Below are positions 23,750-33,928 of a DNA stretch of 64,000 nt, one piece after another. Origin of the DNA: Vibrio tubiashii (lineage in GTDB: Bacteria > Pseudomonadota > Gammaproteobacteria > Enterobacterales > Vibrionaceae). Position 1 is the first letter of the stretch. The number at the start of each line of letters is the position of its first letter. The position numbers and the translations under genes were made by a program. A model generated the notes under the pieces. That model was not told the DNA's origin and did not search any database. It saw only the letters and a list, made by a program, of their open reading frames with translations. The stretch lies in contig JRWQ01000016.1 in NCBI GenBank assembly GCA_000775715.1, forward strand, positions 1 to 64,000, written 5' to 3'.

Positions 23750-24010
23750 GAAATCTTAATATATATAAGATCTATATATATGATCTTTTATTAGATCTAT
23801 TATTAAGATCGCCTTGTTCTGTGGATAAGTGGAAAATGATCAACAAGATCATGGATCTTTTATGGATCATATGATGTGATCTTCCATTGATCTGATCGAG
23901 GATTAACTGGGATCAAAAATGGTAGTTATTCACAGGGGTAACCAGATCTCTAAGTTGTTATTGGGATAACTATAGGTTAATCACCGGATAGATCATGTTT
24001 TATCCACAGT
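23750..24010. other. oriC: Chromosomal replication origin oriC (chromosome 1 type)
   Basis: The 486-bp gap between mnmG and mioC has no gene and holds a complete oriC. After the AT-rich 13-mers come three DnaA boxes: TGTGGATAA (23820-23828, R1-like, minus orientation), TTATTCACA (23926-23934) and TTATCCACA (24000-24008, R4-like). I count 14 GATC Dam/SeqA sites between 23769 and 23995, far above chance. The span from first 13-mer to last box is 240 bp, like the E. coli minimal oriC (about 245 bp), and the left-to-right order is the same. I could not identify a convincing IHF site. The remaining 24011-24127 shows no further feature. Confidence 0.95.
23769..23806. other. DNA unwinding element of oriC (three AT-rich 13-mers)
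   Basis: Three tandem 13-mers begin with GATCT at 23769, 23782 and 23794 (GATCTATATATAT, GATCTTTTATTAG, GATCTATTATTAA). They resemble the E. coli consensus GATCTnTTnTTTT. They lie next to the first DnaA box, on the mnmG side, as in E. coli. Confidence 0.9.
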
Positions 24011-24127
24011 CTGGTTGGTTGAATTATCAGCAAACAGTTCATTGGTTTGCGAGTATTTTTGTCCACATGGTGATTTGATTGGCAAGGGTTGAGGTGAAGT
24101 GGCCAATAAACTGGCCACAAAGTGGGG

Positions 24128-24562
24128 TTAGAAAAGGTCGATATGTTCGTTTAACCAAGCTTCTGCGGCATCTTCTGGGACGTCGTGCTCTAATACATCG
24201 ATCGTCAGACAGTCTGTGATTGGGGTTGCGCCAATATCCACTAGTAGATTGTGAGCGTGTTTACCTGCTGCGCAGAAGGTATCGTAACTGGAATCACCTA
24301 TCGCAATCGTCGCAAACTTTACGTCATTCATGTTTGGTGGTGTCGATTGCAGAGCTTGAATAAAAGGCTGAATGTTATCTGGGTATTCACCAGCACCGTG
24401 TGTAGAGGTGATGATCAACCATGTCCCTTGCGTAGATACTTCGCTAACGTCAGGTTGGTTGTGAATGGTCGTTTCAAAGCCTTTTTCTATCAGCAGATCA
24501 CTTAAGTGATCGCCAACGTACTCAGCGCCGCCTAAGGTGCTACCTGTTATTATGTGGATCAT
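24128..24562 (-). CDS. mioC: Flavodoxin-like protein MioC
   Basis: MioC is an FMN flavodoxin-domain protein associated with biotin synthase activity in vitro; its transcription runs toward oriC. From ATG 24562 the protein is 144 residues: [20 protein letters not shown] gives the FMN phosphate loop, [15 protein letters not shown] and [14 protein letters not shown] the isoalloxazine loops. AAAGGAAAATCT precedes this start; an upstream ATG at 24580 lacks one. The gene flanks oriC opposite mnmG, matching the classical mioC-oriC-gidA arrangement. Confidence 0.95.
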   Translation of the reverse strand: MIHIITGSTLGGAEYVGDHLSDLLIEKGFETTIHNQPDVSEVSTQGTWLIITSTHGAGEYPDNIQPFIQALQSTPPNMNDVKFATIAIGDSSYDTFCAAGKHAHNLLVDIGATPITDCLTIDVLEHDVPEDAAEAWLNEHIDLF

Positions 24563-24585
24563 AGATTTTCCTTTGTACAAAATGG

Positions 24586-24610
24586 AAAAACGCGGCTAGA
24601 GGGCCGCGTT
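24586..24610 (-). terminator. Terminator between mnmE and mioC
   Basis: AACGCGGC / GCCGCGTT is an 8-bp stem with a 6-nt loop, followed on the minus strand by five T. It lies directly after the mnmE stop. Confidence 0.85.
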
Positions 24611-24616
24611 CGTTGA

Positions 24617-25978
24617 TTATTTACCGATACAGAAAGAGGAGAATATACGCCCAAGCAGATCGTCAGAGCTGAACTCTCCGGTGATTTCGCTTAAATACTG
24701 CTGAGTAATGCGTAGCTCTTCTGCCAGAATCTCACCTGCCATATAGCCTTCAAGTTGCTGCTGACCAATATCTAAGTGCTCTGCTGCACGATCTAGTGCT
24801 TCTAAATGACGACGGCGTGCCATAAAGCCTCCCTCGTTTCCACCTGCGAAACCCATACACTCTTTAAGATGTGTACGTAGTGCTTCAACACCACCGCCCG
24901 TTTTCGCTGAGAGGCGAATTAAGGTTGGATCATTCACATGACAGATGCCAAGATCTTCACCTGTTTGATCGGCTTTGTTGCGGATCACTGTCATGCCTAT
25001 GTTGTTCGGTAAGCGATCAACAAAGTCAGGCCAAATTTCTTTTGGATCCGTGGCGTCAGTGGTGGTGCCATCGACCATAAATAGTACTCGATCTGCTTGT
25101 TCTATCTCATCCCAAGCGCGCTCGATACCGATTTTTTCTACTTCATCTGAGGCATCGCGAAGACCTGCTGTGTCAATAATATGCAGTGGCATACCATCAA
25201 TATGAATGTGTTCACGCAGTACATCACGAGTCGTGCCAGCAATATCGGTTACGATGGCAGACTCTTTTCCCGACAGGGCGTTGAGTAAACTCGATTTACC
25301 TGCATTTGGGCGCCCGGCTATAACCACCTTCATCCCTTCGCGCATAATGGCACCCTGTGTCGCTTCTTTGCGCACTGCAGCAAGGTTGTCGATGATGGTT
25401 TGTAAATCAGCTGCGACTTTACCGTCGGCAAGAAAATCGATCTCTTCTTCGGGAAAGTCGATGGCCGCTTCAACATAAATACGTAGATGAATTAATGATT
25501 CGACTAGAGTGTTAATTCGACCAGAAAAAGCGCCCTGGAGTGACTGTAAAGCCGATTTCGCTGCTTCTTCGGAACTTGCGTCAATTAAATCTGCAATCGC
25601 TTCTGCTTGGGCTAAATCGAGCTTGTCATTGAGGAATGCGCGCTCCGAGAACTCGCCTGGTCTGGCGGTGCGAATGCCAGGGATTTGTAAGATTCGCTTA
25701 ATCAGCATATCCATTACGACTGGACCACCATGCCCTTGAAGCTCAAGGACATCCTCACCGGTAAATGAGTGCGGGTTAGGGAAGTAGAGTGCGATACCTT
25801 GGTCAAGCTGGTGGCCATCTTGCGCGTTAAACGGCAGATACTCAGCATAGCGAGGTCGCAGTTCTTTACCTGTCACTTCGACCGCGACTTGTGCCGCCAA
25901 GGGGCCGGATACGCGAATAATGCCGACGCCACCACGACCGGGTGCTGTTGCCTGAGCAACTATGGTATCAGTTGTCAT
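24617..25978 (-). CDS. mnmE: tRNA modification GTPase MnmE
   Basis: MnmE (TrmE) forms the U34-modifying complex with MnmG. The 453 residues have the N-terminal tetrahydrofolate domain ([22 protein letters not shown]), a helical domain and an inserted G domain with GRPNAGKSS (G1, about 226-234). Also seen are DIAGTTRD (G2), DTAGLRDA (G3) and NKAD (G4). The protein ends in the catalytic CIGK tail with C450. It follows yidC by about 120 bp, after a terminator. Confidence 0.97.
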   Translation of the reverse strand: MTTDTIVAQATAPGRGGVGIIRVSGPLAAQVAVEVTGKELRPRYAEYLPFNAQDGHQLDQGIALYFPNPHSFTGEDVLELQGHGGPVVMDMLIKRILQIPGIRTARPGEFSERAFLNDKLDLAQAEAIADLIDASSEEAAKSALQSLQGAFSGRINTLVESLIHLRIYVEAAIDFPEEEIDFLADGKVAADLQTIIDNLAAVRKEATQGAIMREGMKVVIAGRPNAGKSSLLNALSGKESAIVTDIAGTTRDVLREHIHIDGMPLHIIDTAGLRDASDEVEKIGIERAWDEIEQADRVLFMVDGTTTDATDPKEIWPDFVDRLPNNIGMTVIRNKADQTGEDLGICHVNDPTLIRLSAKTGGGVEALRTHLKECMGFAGGNEGGFMARRRHLEALDRAAEHLDIGQQQLEGYMAGEILAEELRITQQYLSEITGEFSSDDLLGRIFSSFCIGK

Positions 25979-26050
25979 AAATGTGCCTGTATTTTCTTTA
26001 TGCCGAGTAGGGCAGTAATTCTGTTAGTTGAATTGTAATCAGCTCAAATA

Positions 26051-26076
26051 AAAAAGGCGACCTTTTGGCCGCCTTT
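26051..26076 (-). terminator. Terminator after yidC
   Basis: AAAGGCGACC / GGCCGCCTTT forms a 10-bp stem with one mismatch and a TTTT loop. On the minus strand a T run follows. It ends the rpmH-rnpA-yidD-yidC transcript 22 bp after the yidC stop. Confidence 0.85.
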
Positions 26077-26097
26077 CGTTGTTAATTCCACTTAAGG

Positions 26098-27717
26098 TTA
26101 CTTGCTGTGTAAGCCTTTTTTCTCCAGCGCTTTGTAGATAAGCGTCTGCTGGATAAGGGTTACGATGTTCGATACTAGCCAGTAAAGAACCAGACCTGAA
26201 GGGAAGAACAGGAAGAAGAAGGTAAACATAACCGGCATAAAGGTCATGATCTTCTGCTGCATTGGATCCGTTACGGTTGTTGGGCTCATTTTCTGGATTA
26301 AGAACATAGAAGCACCCATCAGTAGTGGCAAGATGTAGTATGGGTCTTGCGCTGAAAGGTCAGTAATCCAACCAAAGAATGGTGAGTGACGTAGCTCTAC
26401 CGATTCCATTAGTGCCCAGTAAAGAGCGATAAAAATAGGCATCTGTAGAATCAGAGGTAAACAGCCACCAAGTGGGTTCACTTTCTCTTTCTTGTACAGT
26501 TCCATCATCTCTTGGCTCATGCGCTGACGGTCATCGCCGATACGCTCACGCATCGCTTGCAGCTTAGGCTGAAGCATGCGCATTTTCGCCATCGAAGTGT
26601 ACTGAGCTTTTGTTAGTGGGTACATCGCACCACGAACGATGAAGGTCAGACAGATGATTGCCACACCCCAGTTGCTCACAAAGCTCTGGATGAAAGAGAG
26701 AAGACTATGTAGTGGCTTCGCAATGAACCATAACCAGCCGTAGTCCACTACTAGGTCTAGGTTTGGTGCAACTTCAGCCATTTGCTCTTGCAGTTTAGGA
26801 CCAATCCATAGTGTCGCTTTGAAGTTTGCGCTATCGCCATCCGCAATGGTTTTGTTTGGCATGCGAACACCAATGTCACCAAGGTTGCCGATCACGCGAG
26901 TATATAGGTTAGTACCTGGCTGTTCGCGTGGGATCCAAGCGCTAGCAAAGTAGTGCTGGATCATTGCTGCCCAACCCTGACCATTTGAAAGGTTCAGAGA
27001 CAGGTTACGATCTTGCATATCATCGAAGCTGTATTTCTTGTAGCGAGTATCTTCAGTAGAGTATGCGCCGCCGCGGTATGTTGGCATTGTAATGCTGCCA
27101 CCAGCGTCAAGTAGGTTTTGACGTAGGTGAGCGTACATACCAAATGTCGCGTTGCTGCCAGATTTGTTTACGATGTCGTATTCAACGTCTAGTGCGTAGC
27201 TGCCACGTTTCATGATGAAGGTTTTAGTGTACTCAAGGCCATTCGCGGTGAATGTCATTGGAATACGCAATTCATCTTGGCCGTCCGCTAGGGTAAAGCT
27301 ATCTGCGCTAACAGAATATGCAGGGCGGTTGGTGCTGCTAAGGTCGATACCTTGAGGGCCAACAAGACCACTTTGAGCGATGAACTGGTGACCAGCTTCG
27401 TTCTTAAGAAGCACAAACGGGTCAGCTGAATCTAGCTCGTTTGAGTATTGGTTTAGATCTGCGTGAATTACATCACCACCAACCGTATCAATCGACAGAG
27501 TCAATACATCAGTGGTTACGGTAACCGTTTTAGCAGAAGCTTGCTGTGCTGGAGCTGGATCTAGCTCGTCTGCAAAAGATGGTGCAGGTAGAGTACTGCT
27601 TGATTGAGCCTGCTCAACCGGCTGAGGCGCTGGGTTCTTTGCAACTTGCCATTGCTGGAACAATAAGAAAGACACCAGTGCTAGCGCGATTAACAGGATA
27701 TTACGTTGAGAATCCAT
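26098..27717 (-). CDS. yidC: Membrane protein insertase YidC
   Basis: YidC inserts and folds inner-membrane proteins (for example subunit c of ATP synthase) alone or with SecYEG. The 539 residues have an N-terminal anchor (6-22), a large periplasmic beta domain (about 55-340) and the five-helix core. The conserved groove arginine is in [21 protein letters not shown], with [15 protein letters not shown] in the cytoplasmic hairpin loop. Length and motifs match E. coli YidC (548). It follows yidD by 2 nt. Confidence 0.97.
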   Translation of the reverse strand: MDSQRNILLIALALVSFLLFQQWQVAKNPAPQPVEQAQSSSTLPAPSFADELDPAPAQQASAKTVTVTTDVLTLSIDTVGGDVIHADLNQYSNELDSADPFVLLKNEAGHQFIAQSGLVGPQGIDLSSTNRPAYSVSADSFTLADGQDELRIPMTFTANGLEYTKTFIMKRGSYALDVEYDIVNKSGSNATFGMYAHLRQNLLDAGGSITMPTYRGGAYSTEDTRYKKYSFDDMQDRNLSLNLSNGQGWAAMIQHYFASAWIPREQPGTNLYTRVIGNLGDIGVRMPNKTIADGDSANFKATLWIGPKLQEQMAEVAPNLDLVVDYGWLWFIAKPLHSLLSFIQSFVSNWGVAIICLTFIVRGAMYPLTKAQYTSMAKMRMLQPKLQAMRERIGDDRQRMSQEMMELYKKEKVNPLGGCLPLILQMPIFIALYWALMESVELRHSPFFGWITDLSAQDPYYILPLLMGASMFLIQKMSPTTVTDPMQQKIMTFMPVMFTFFFLFFPSGLVLYWLVSNIVTLIQQTLIYKALEKKGLHSK

Positions 27718-27719
27718 CG

Positions 27720-27977
27720 TTATTTATCTCTGTCTTGTTTCTGTATTGGTGGAACGGGGTCATACCCCCCTTCGTTCAAAGGATGGCATTTTAATAGACG
27801 TTTGCCTGATAACCAACACCCTTTTACAAAACCGTGAGCTTTTAACGCTTCTATGGCATATGTGGAGCAAGTTGGAGTAAAACGACAGCGTGGTCCGATA
27901 AGCGGACTAATAAGGCCTTGGTAGAGACGGACGAATCCGATTGCTACCCACGCGAAGGGCGAGATAGGCGCTGCCAT
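27720..27977 (-). CDS. yidD: Membrane protein insertion efficiency factor YidD
   Basis: An 85-residue amphipathic protein of the UPF0161 family that supports YidC-dependent insertion. It shows [28 protein letters not shown] and [14 protein letters not shown], the family's signatures including the Cys pair. Its start overlaps the rnpA end by 34 bp, the normal overlapping arrangement. Confidence 0.95.
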   Translation of the reverse strand: MAAPISPFAWVAIGFVRLYQGLISPLIGPRCRFTPTCSTYAIEALKAHGFVKGCWLSGKRLLKCHPLNEGGYDPVPPIQKQDRDK

Positions 27978-28300
27978 AATTTATCAAACAGTTTGAAAAT
28001 ATCTTCATTACTCAAATCTTGCGCGCTTTTCTTGGCAATAACAACAAAATCTTTGTTAGCGAGTTGATGTTGATTGTTACGAAAGCTTTCACGTGCAAGG
28101 CGCTTAAAACGGTTACGACCTACAGCGGTTTTGATTTGTTTCTTGGGAACAGCTAAACCTAGTCGAGGATGAGATAGGCTATTTTTACGAGCAATGATGG
28201 TGAAATGAGGTGAGCCAGCTCGGTGAGCTTGCTGAAAGACATTTTGATAATGCTCGGGAGTTAACAAGCGTAACTCCCGATTGAACGCGTACGTATTCAA
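27944..28300 (-). CDS. rnpA: Ribonuclease P protein component RnpA
   Basis: RnpA is the protein subunit of RNase P, which matures tRNA 5' ends with the rnpB RNA (not in this window). The 118 residues contain the RNR motif ([14 protein letters not shown]) and RLGLAVPKK. It starts 13 nt after the rpmH stop and overlaps yidD downstream. Confidence 0.96.
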   Translation of the reverse strand: MNTYAFNRELRLLTPEHYQNVFQQAHRAGSPHFTIIARKNSLSHPRLGLAVPKKQIKTAVGRNRFKRLARESFRNNQHQLANKDFVVIAKKSAQDLSNEDIFKLFDKLWQRLSRPSRG

Positions 28301-28313
28301 AATAATCTAACGA

Positions 28314-28448
28314 TTACTTAGAAAGACGCTTACGGCCTTTTGCACGACGTGCATTGATAGTAGCACGACCGTTCTTAGTAGCCATACGTGCACGGAAACC
28401 GTGAGTACGCTTGCGCTTTAGAACTGAAGGTTGAAAAGTGCGTTTCAT
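28314..28448 (-). CDS. rpmH: 50S ribosomal protein L34
   Basis: Translating 28448 to 28314 on the minus strand gives a 44-residue L34: it starts [20 protein letters not shown] and ends [11 protein letters not shown]. The sequence is essentially identical to the gammaproteobacterial family. It is the first gene of the rpmH-rnpA-yidD-yidC operon and has two good promoters upstream. TAAAGGTAATTATC provides the ribosome binding site. Confidence 0.98.
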   Translation of the reverse strand: MKRTFQPSVLKRKRTHGFRARMATKNGRATINARRAKGRKRLSK

Positions 28449-28540
28449 GATAATTACCTTTACTGATCAGTAGTTTTAGGTCAATGTTAACCCGGCGTGG
28501 GCATTAAAAGTCTTCTTTATATATAAAGAGGACAAACCGA

Positions 28541-28651
28541 CGCCTCTCAACAAAGAGGCGGAATTGTAATCACAGTCACACAAAGTGTCAATCTTTGTGC
28601 AAGCGCTAAATTCCGACCGGGCGATTATACGTAGTGTGAGCAAAATCTCAA
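28541..28651 (-). promoter_or_regulatory. Tandem rpmH promoters and 5'-UTR hairpin
   Basis: On the minus strand two promoters are visible. The distal one is TTGAGA (28646-28651), 16 bp, TATAAT (28624-28629). The proximal one is TTGACA (28586-28591), 17 bp, TACAAT (28563-28568). A CGCCTC/GAGGCG hairpin (28541-28560) lies at the predicted start of the transcript. Both promoters point into rpmH. Confidence 0.82.
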
Positions 28652-28678
28652 GGATCGTTCGATCCTATCTATTGATCT

Positions 28679-29416
28679 TTACTCAGCCCCTACTTGTCGA
28701 AGGAATTTTTGTAAGCGAGGATCTTGTGGATTTCCAAAGATATCCTGTGGAGAACCTTGCTCAACAATATTGCCTTCCGCCATAAAGATCACTCGATCGG
28801 CAACCTCTCTGGCAAATTGCATTTCGTGCGTTACCACTAGCATAGTCTGATGTTTTGTTGCTAAGTCCTTCATTAAATTAAGAACTTCACCTACCCATTC
28901 AGGGTCGAGTGCCGAGGTCGGCTCGTCAAAAAGCAGTAGTTCTGGTTGAAGCGCCATAGCTCGACCAATACCAACTCGTTGCTGTTGACCACCAGACAGT
29001 GCCGCTGGATAACTATCGCCTTTATCGCCAAGACCAATATCGTCGAGAATTTGCTGAGCACGTGTTAGTGCATCGGTTTTTTTCCATCCACGTACAGTAA
29101 TTAAGCCTTCAGCAATGTTTTGTCTCGCTGTCATATGGGCAAAAAGAGCATAGTTTTGGAAAACAAAGCCTGTTTTACGGCGCAGCGCTAGTACTTCTGC
29201 TTTAGTGTGCTTTTCGGTATCGACACTGACATCATCAATGGTGATCACGCCTTTGTCGGCGTTCTCGAGAAAGTTAACCGTGCGTAGTAAGGTTGATTTA
29301 CCTGTGCCGCTTGAGCCTATGATGACGATGATCTCGCCTTGCTTAATTTCTAGGTCGATGCCTTTAAGAACTTCTGTTTCACCGAAGCGTTTGTGAATAT
29401 TCGTTAGTTTTATCAT
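28679..29416 (-). CDS. Polar amino-acid (cystine-type) ABC transporter ATPase
   Basis: A 245-residue ABC ATPase of the GlnQ/HisP class. Walker A is GSSGTGKST (about 33-41), the Q-loop FQNYALFAH, the signature LSGGQQQR, Walker B LLLFDEPTSALDPE, and the switch histidine in VVTHEM. Its ATG overlaps the permease stop by 4 nt (ATGA), so the genes are coupled. The order binding protein-permease-ATPase makes a full importer. The binding protein points to cystine or a similar polar amino acid. Confidence 0.92.
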   Translation of the reverse strand: MIKLTNIHKRFGETEVLKGIDLEIKQGEIIVIIGSSGTGKSTLLRTVNFLENADKGVITIDDVSVDTEKHTKAEVLALRRKTGFVFQNYALFAHMTARQNIAEGLITVRGWKKTDALTRAQQILDDIGLGDKGDSYPAALSGGQQQRVGIGRAMALQPELLLFDEPTSALDPEWVGEVLNLMKDLATKHQTMLVVTHEMQFAREVADRVIFMAEGNIVEQGSPQDIFGNPQDPRLQKFLRQVGAE

Positions 29417-30084
29417 CTTACATACGCCTTATTGAGTTTCTCTTCCGCCCAGATTTGCACGCGCGTTAGTATCACCACTACGCCCCAGTAGATCAGCGCT
29501 ACTGCCAAGAAAGCTTCGAAGAAACGGAAGCTTGATGAGGCTTCCATTTGAGCTTTAGCCATAATTTCTGCCACACCGAGCGTAAAAGCGAGTGAAGTAG
29601 ACTTGATCATATCAATGAAGTAGTTCATTAGTGATGGCAGCGCAACACGAGTCGCTTGTGGCAGTATGACTCGGCGCATTGCTTGAGAGGTCGTCATACC
29701 TACCGATAAGCTCGCTTCCATCTGGCTACGATCAATACCTATAATTGCTGCGCGGATACTTTCAGCCATATAAGCTGCAAAGTGAAGCGTTAAGCCAATT
29801 ACCGCTGCACTAAAGGCATCTAGACCCACTAGCCAAGGGAAAACCTGTGGTAGGCCATAGTAAAGTAGAAATAATTGAACTAGCAGTGGCGTGCCACGAA
29901 AGAAACTGATGTAAAGCTGACTGAGTTGATCGAGTACAGGGACACGAAATACACGGATATTGGCAAGAATGACCGATAAAATTAGTGAGAAAAACAGTCC
30001 CCAGGTCGCCATCTCCATGGTGGTGCCCAGATACTTAAGCAGTATCGGCATCAGATCCAGCATGTAATTAAAATCAAATCCCAT
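29413..30084 (-). CDS. Polar amino-acid (cystine-type) ABC transporter permease
   Basis: From ATG 30084 (MGFDFNYMLDLMP) the protein is 223 residues, with about five membrane segments and an EAA-type loop (MEASLSVGMTTSQAMRRVILPQ). I prefer this start over an upstream in-frame ATG at 30120 because GGGAT stands about 8 nt before it and family members begin just before the first membrane segment. It is separated from the binding-protein gene by a hairpin. Confidence 0.9.
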   Translation of the reverse strand: MGFDFNYMLDLMPILLKYLGTTMEMATWGLFFSLILSVILANIRVFRVPVLDQLSQLYISFFRGTPLLVQLFLLYYGLPQVFPWLVGLDAFSAAVIGLTLHFAAYMAESIRAAIIGIDRSQMEASLSVGMTTSQAMRRVILPQATRVALPSLMNYFIDMIKSTSLAFTLGVAEIMAKAQMEASSSFRFFEAFLAVALIYWGVVVILTRVQIWAEEKLNKAYVR

Positions 30085-30120
30085 AACGTATCCCAAAGAG
30101 TAAAACAGCATAAAAAGCAA

Positions 30121-30153
30121 AACCCACTGCTAGATAAAAAACCGCAGTGGGTT
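30121..30153 (-). terminator. Hairpin between binding-protein and permease genes
   Basis: AACCCACTGC / GCAGTGGGTT is a perfect 10-bp stem with a 13-nt loop, followed on the minus strand by T-rich sequence. Inside this ABC operon it probably acts as a partial terminator or 3' stabiliser giving more binding protein than membrane components. Confidence 0.7.
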
Positions 30154-30204
30154 GAAGGAAACTATCTTAAACAAGATAGAACTAAGTCGATCGACCTTAA
30201 TGAA

Positions 30205-30951
30205 TTATTCAGTGATATCAGCACCGAACCATTTTTCAGAGATCTTCTCTAGCGTACCATCTGCACGCATTGCCGCTAGAGCCTGATTGACTTCAGCCTG
30301 TAGCTTTTTACCATTTTCGTTGTCAACAAATGGCCAAGCATTTTGGATAGTTTCAAACGGCTGACCCGCTAATTGTAGTGGAAGACCTGTTTTCTTGATC
30401 AGCTCTAGAGCAGATAGGCGATCCATAATGAAAGCGTCAGCACGACCAAGCGCGACATCGTGCTCGATACCTGTGTCGTAAGTTTTGATATTGATTTTGC
30501 CGTCTTTATCGTAATTACGTAGCAGTTGCTCAAAGTTAGAACCTAGGTTTACAGCAACGGTTTTACCTTCAAGATCTTCGATACCTTGAATGCTGCTGTT
30601 GCCTTTACGTACGGTAATTTGTGCACCGTCAACCACGTATGGGTCAGCGAATAGGTATTTGGCTTTACGAGCTTCAGTCATAGTGATTTGGTTTGAGATT
30701 GTGTCGATACGACCTGTCTCTAAAAGACCAAACAGACCTGAGAAGTTGGCGGTTACGTACTCGACTTTGTAGTCGTTGCGTTTACCGATCTCATCCCATA
30801 GATCAACTTCAAAGCCTTGTAGCTTGTCTTGCTGAACGAAAGTGAACGGGAAGTAACGACCCGACATACCGACTTTAACTTCAGTCGCTGCTTGAACAGT
30901 AGCAGCAGAAAGCGCGATAGCTGCAACTGCAGCCTTGAACCAGATTTTCAT
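30205..30951 (-). CDS. Polar amino-acid (cystine-type) periplasmic binding protein
   Basis: A 248-residue family-3 solute-binding protein. From ATG 30951, preceded by GAGGAG, a Sec signal peptide (about 1-22, ending VQA) is followed by the binding fold. NQITMTEARKAKYLFADPYVVDGAQITVRKG resembles FliY/TcyJ-type cystine-binding proteins, and the C-terminus DGTLEKISEKWFGADITE is nearly that of E. coli FliY (TcyJ). Cystine is therefore the best guess, not proven. First gene of a three-gene importer placed between rpmH and dnaA. Confidence 0.86.
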   Translation of the reverse strand: MKIWFKAAVAAIALSAATVQAATEVKVGMSGRYFPFTFVQQDKLQGFEVDLWDEIGKRNDYKVEYVTANFSGLFGLLETGRIDTISNQITMTEARKAKYLFADPYVVDGAQITVRKGNSSIQGIEDLEGKTVAVNLGSNFEQLLRNYDKDGKINIKTYDTGIEHDVALGRADAFIMDRLSALELIKKTGLPLQLAGQPFETIQNAWPFVDNENGKKLQAEVNQALAAMRADGTLEKISEKWFGADITE

Positions 30952-31235
30952 AGTACAACTCCTCATTATTATGGGGATAAATACTACTGTTACTTTAGTT
31001 AATTAGATAAATAACTAAGTGCGATAACCTAGACAGTAGAGTAATAAGCTTCAACGCGGTGATTAAATAGTCATCAATCAAGGCTTGAAAATGGCGAAAT
31101 GTGGTACTCAGAAATACTTTCATTCACAGAGTTATCACCAGTGTAAAGATCTTCCGAAAATTGCCCTAATGTGGATCATTGTGTGAGTAAAAATGGGGCA
31201 GAGTGTGAGGATCTAGCGAATACGGCCGAAAAAAT

Positions 31236-31300
31236 TGTGAATAACTTAGATCTTATTCACTGGAACCACGATCATTTACTGGCGATCTTGGTTATCAACA
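31236..31300. promoter_or_regulatory. DnaA boxes in the dnaA promoter region
   Basis: The 397-bp gap before dnaA has one exact-consensus box, TGTGAATAA (31236-31244, reverse of TTATTCACA). Two one-mismatch boxes follow: TTATTCACT (31253-31261) and TTATCAACA (31292-31300). Three sites in 65 bp, 50-110 bp before the dnaA start, suggest DnaA autoregulation. The rest of the gap (30952-31235) contains A/T-rich sequence and isolated GATC sites but nothing else I can name. Confidence 0.75.
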
Positions 31301-31348
31301 GGTAAAATCGCCAATCTTTTCAGATCAATTACATCGAGTGGGGGCACT

Positions 31349-32755
31349 GTGTCATCTTCGCTTTGGTTGCAATGTTTGCAACAGCTTCAAGAAGAGTTAC
31401 CAGCAACGGAGTTCAGTATGTGGGTGCGTCCGTTACAAGCGGAGCTCAATGACAGTACGCTCACTCTGTTTGCCCCTAACCGTTTTGTATTGGATTGGGT
31501 ACGTGACAAGTACCTCAATAGCATTAACCGCTTGCTACAAGAGTATTGTGGTAACGACATCCCTAGTTTGCGTTTTGAAGTGGGTAGCCGTCCGGTTGCT
31601 GCGCCAAAGCCTGCGCCTAAGCGAACTCCGGCTGATGTCGCCGCTGAATCATCGGCACCGGCACAGTTACAAGCAAGAAAGCCCGTGCATAAAACATGGG
31701 ATGATGACGCACAAGCGATTGCTGATATTAACCATCGCTCGAATGTAAACCCGAAACACAAGTTCAACAATTTTGTTGAAGGTAAATCAAACCAGCTTGG
31801 TTTGGCTGCTGCTCGTCAAGTTTCAGATAACCCAGGCTCTGCCTACAACCCACTGTTCTTGTATGGTGGTACTGGTTTGGGTAAAACGCACCTATTGCAT
31901 GCGGTAGGTAATGCGATTGTGGATAACAAGCCAAATGCTAAAGTTGTCTACATGCACTCTGAGCGTTTTGTGCAAGACATGGTTAAGGCGCTACAAAATA
32001 ATGCGATTGAAGAGTTTAAACGCTACTACCGTAGTGTTGATGCACTGCTAATCGATGATATCCAATTTTTTGCTAACAAAGAGCGTTCGCAAGAGGAGTT
32101 TTTCCATACCTTTAATGCACTTTTAGAAGGCAATCAGCAGATCATCCTCACTTCTGACCGTTACCCGAAAGAGATCAATGGTGTAGAGGATCGTCTTAAG
32201 TCTCGTTTTGGTTGGGGTCTTACTGTTGCGATCGAACCGCCAGAGTTGGAAACGCGCGTTGCGATCTTGATGAAAAAGGCTGAAGATCACCAGATTCACC
32301 TTGCCGATGAAGTGGCGTTCTTTATTGCGAAGCGACTACGCTCTAATGTTCGAGAGCTAGAAGGTGCATTAAACCGCGTTATCGCCAATGCTAACTTTAC
32401 TGGTCGCCCAATCACGATTGATTTTGTGCGTGAAGCGTTGCGTGACCTACTTGCTCTGCAAGAAAAATTAGTCACGATTGATAATATTCAGAAGACTGTA
32501 GCGGAATACTACAAGATTAAAGTCGCAGACTTACTATCTAAACGTCGTTCTCGTTCGGTTGCTCGTCCACGTCAGCTTGCTATGGCGCTTGCTAAAGAGC
32601 TCACCAACCACAGCTTGCCAGAAATCGGTGATGCTTTTGGTGGTCGCGACCATACTACGGTACTGCATGCATGTCGTAAGATTGAACAGTTACGCGAAGA
32701 GAGCCACGATATAAAGGAAGACTATTCGAACTTGATTCGTACTCTGTCTTCTTAA
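31349..32755 (+). CDS. dnaA: Chromosomal replication initiator DnaA
   Basis: DnaA binds and melts oriC. The 468-residue protein has domain I (about 1-80; [25 protein letters not shown]), a Pro/Ala-rich linker, and the AAA+ domain with Walker A GGTGLGKT (173-180) and Walker B LLIDDIQF. The C-terminal DNA-binding signature is [15 protein letters not shown]. The start is GTG at 31349, preceded by GTGGGGG. It heads dnaA-dnaN-recF-gyrB. oriC is about 7.3 kb away, on the far side of mioC-rpmH and the ABC operon. Confidence 0.98.
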   Translation: MSSSLWLQCLQQLQEELPATEFSMWVRPLQAELNDSTLTLFAPNRFVLDWVRDKYLNSINRLLQEYCGNDIPSLRFEVGSRPVAAPKPAPKRTPADVAAESSAPAQLQARKPVHKTWDDDAQAIADINHRSNVNPKHKFNNFVEGKSNQLGLAAARQVSDNPGSAYNPLFLYGGTGLGKTHLLHAVGNAIVDNKPNAKVVYMHSERFVQDMVKALQNNAIEEFKRYYRSVDALLIDDIQFFANKERSQEEFFHTFNALLEGNQQIILTSDRYPKEINGVEDRLKSRFGWGLTVAIEPPELETRVAILMKKAEDHQIHLADEVAFFIAKRLRSNVRELEGALNRVIANANFTGRPITIDFVREALRDLLALQEKLVTIDNIQKTVAEYYKIKVADLLSKRRSRSVARPRQLAMALAKELTNHSLPEIGDAFGGRDHTTVLHACRKIEQLREESHDIKEDYSNLIRTLSS

Positions 32756-32826
32756 TTCGCACTATTTGCTGATTCACAGTATTCTAAGCATCGAGCAACA
32801 ATAACGAATTCGGATAAGAGCATCCT

Positions 32827-33927
32827 ATGAAATTTACCATTGAGCGTAGCCACCTGCTAAAGCCACTGCAACAAGTGTCTGGAGCGTTAGGCGGTCGTCC
32901 TACTTTACCTATTCTTGGTAACTTACTTCTTAAAGTTGAAGACAACGTACTCTCAATGACAGCCACTGACCTAGAGGTCGAGCTGATCAGTCGCGTCAAT
33001 CTTGAAGGTGAATTTGAAGCTGGCAGTGTGACCGTGCCTTCACGTAAGTTTTTAGATATTTGTCGTGGATTACCTGATGACTCTGTGATTACCTTTGTGT
33101 TAGAAGCTGACAGAGTGCAAGTTCGTTCAGGACGCAGCCGTTTCTCACTATCGACCTTACCTGCCAATGATTTTCCCAATATTGAAGATTGGCAGAGCGA
33201 AGTTGAAGTTTCTCTGACTCAAGCTGAGTTACGTGGCTTGGTTGAAAAGACCCAATTCTCAATGGCGAACCAAGATGTTCGTTATTACCTTAACGGTATG
33301 TTGTTTGAAATCGATGGCACAACGCTACGTAGTGTTGCCACTGATGGCCACCGTATGGCGGTATCTCAAACTGAACTAGGTGCAGATTTTGCGCAGAAGC
33401 AGATCATTGTGCCGCGCAAAGGTGTCTTGGAACTGGTTAAGCTACTTGATGCGCCTGAACAGCCTGTTGTGCTGCAGATCGGTAGCTCGAACGTACGTGC
33501 AGAAGTAAACAACTATGTGTTTACTTCTAAGCTGGTGGATGGTCGCTTCCCTGATTATCGCCGTGTAATGCCTCAAACGACAACCAAAACTCTTGAAGCC
33601 GGCTGTGATGAGCTGCGCCAAGCTTTCTCTCGCGCAGCGATTCTCTCTAACGAAAAGTTCCGTGGTGTACGCGTTAATCTTGCTGATACGGAAATGCGCA
33701 TTACTGCTAACAATCCAGAGCAAGAAGAAGCGGAAGAGATGCTTGATGTCAGCTTTGAGGGTGAGCCAATTGAGATTGGCTTTAACGTTAGCTACGTACT
33801 GGATGTTTTAAACACCTTGCGCTGTGAAAAAGTCAGAATTTCGATGTCAGATGCCAATGCCAGTGCGCTGATTGAAAACTCTGAAGATGACAGTGCAATG
33901 TACGTGGTGATGCCAATTCGACTTTAG
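32827..33927 (+). CDS. dnaN: DNA polymerase III beta sliding clamp
   Basis: The processivity clamp of DNA polymerase III. The 366 residues match E. coli DnaN in length. They show [41 protein letters not shown] and the C-terminal YVVMPIRL (binding-pocket MPxR/MPMRL-type end). It lies 71 bp after dnaA, and recF starts 1 nt after its stop. Confidence 0.98.
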   Translation: MKFTIERSHLLKPLQQVSGALGGRPTLPILGNLLLKVEDNVLSMTATDLEVELISRVNLEGEFEAGSVTVPSRKFLDICRGLPDDSVITFVLEADRVQVRSGRSRFSLSTLPANDFPNIEDWQSEVEVSLTQAELRGLVEKTQFSMANQDVRYYLNGMLFEIDGTTLRSVATDGHRMAVSQTELGADFAQKQIIVPRKGVLELVKLLDAPEQPVVLQIGSSNVRAEVNNYVFTSKLVDGRFPDYRRVMPQTTTKTLEAGCDELRQAFSRAAILSNEKFRGVRVNLADTEMRITANNPEQEEAEEMLDVSFEGEPIEIGFNVSYVLDVLNTLRCEKVRISMSDANASALIENSEDDSAMYVVMPIRL

Positions 33928-33928
33928 C

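Noticed and set aside
24553..24561. DnaA box at the mioC start (TGTGGATCA)
   Set aside because: One mismatch at a critical position, and it is explained by the mioC codons Met-Ile-His; no cluster around it.
28080..28100. TTTCACGTG core in rnpA as a second parS
   Set aside because: Only about 11 of 16 positions fit the parS consensus and the right half-site is missing; chance level.
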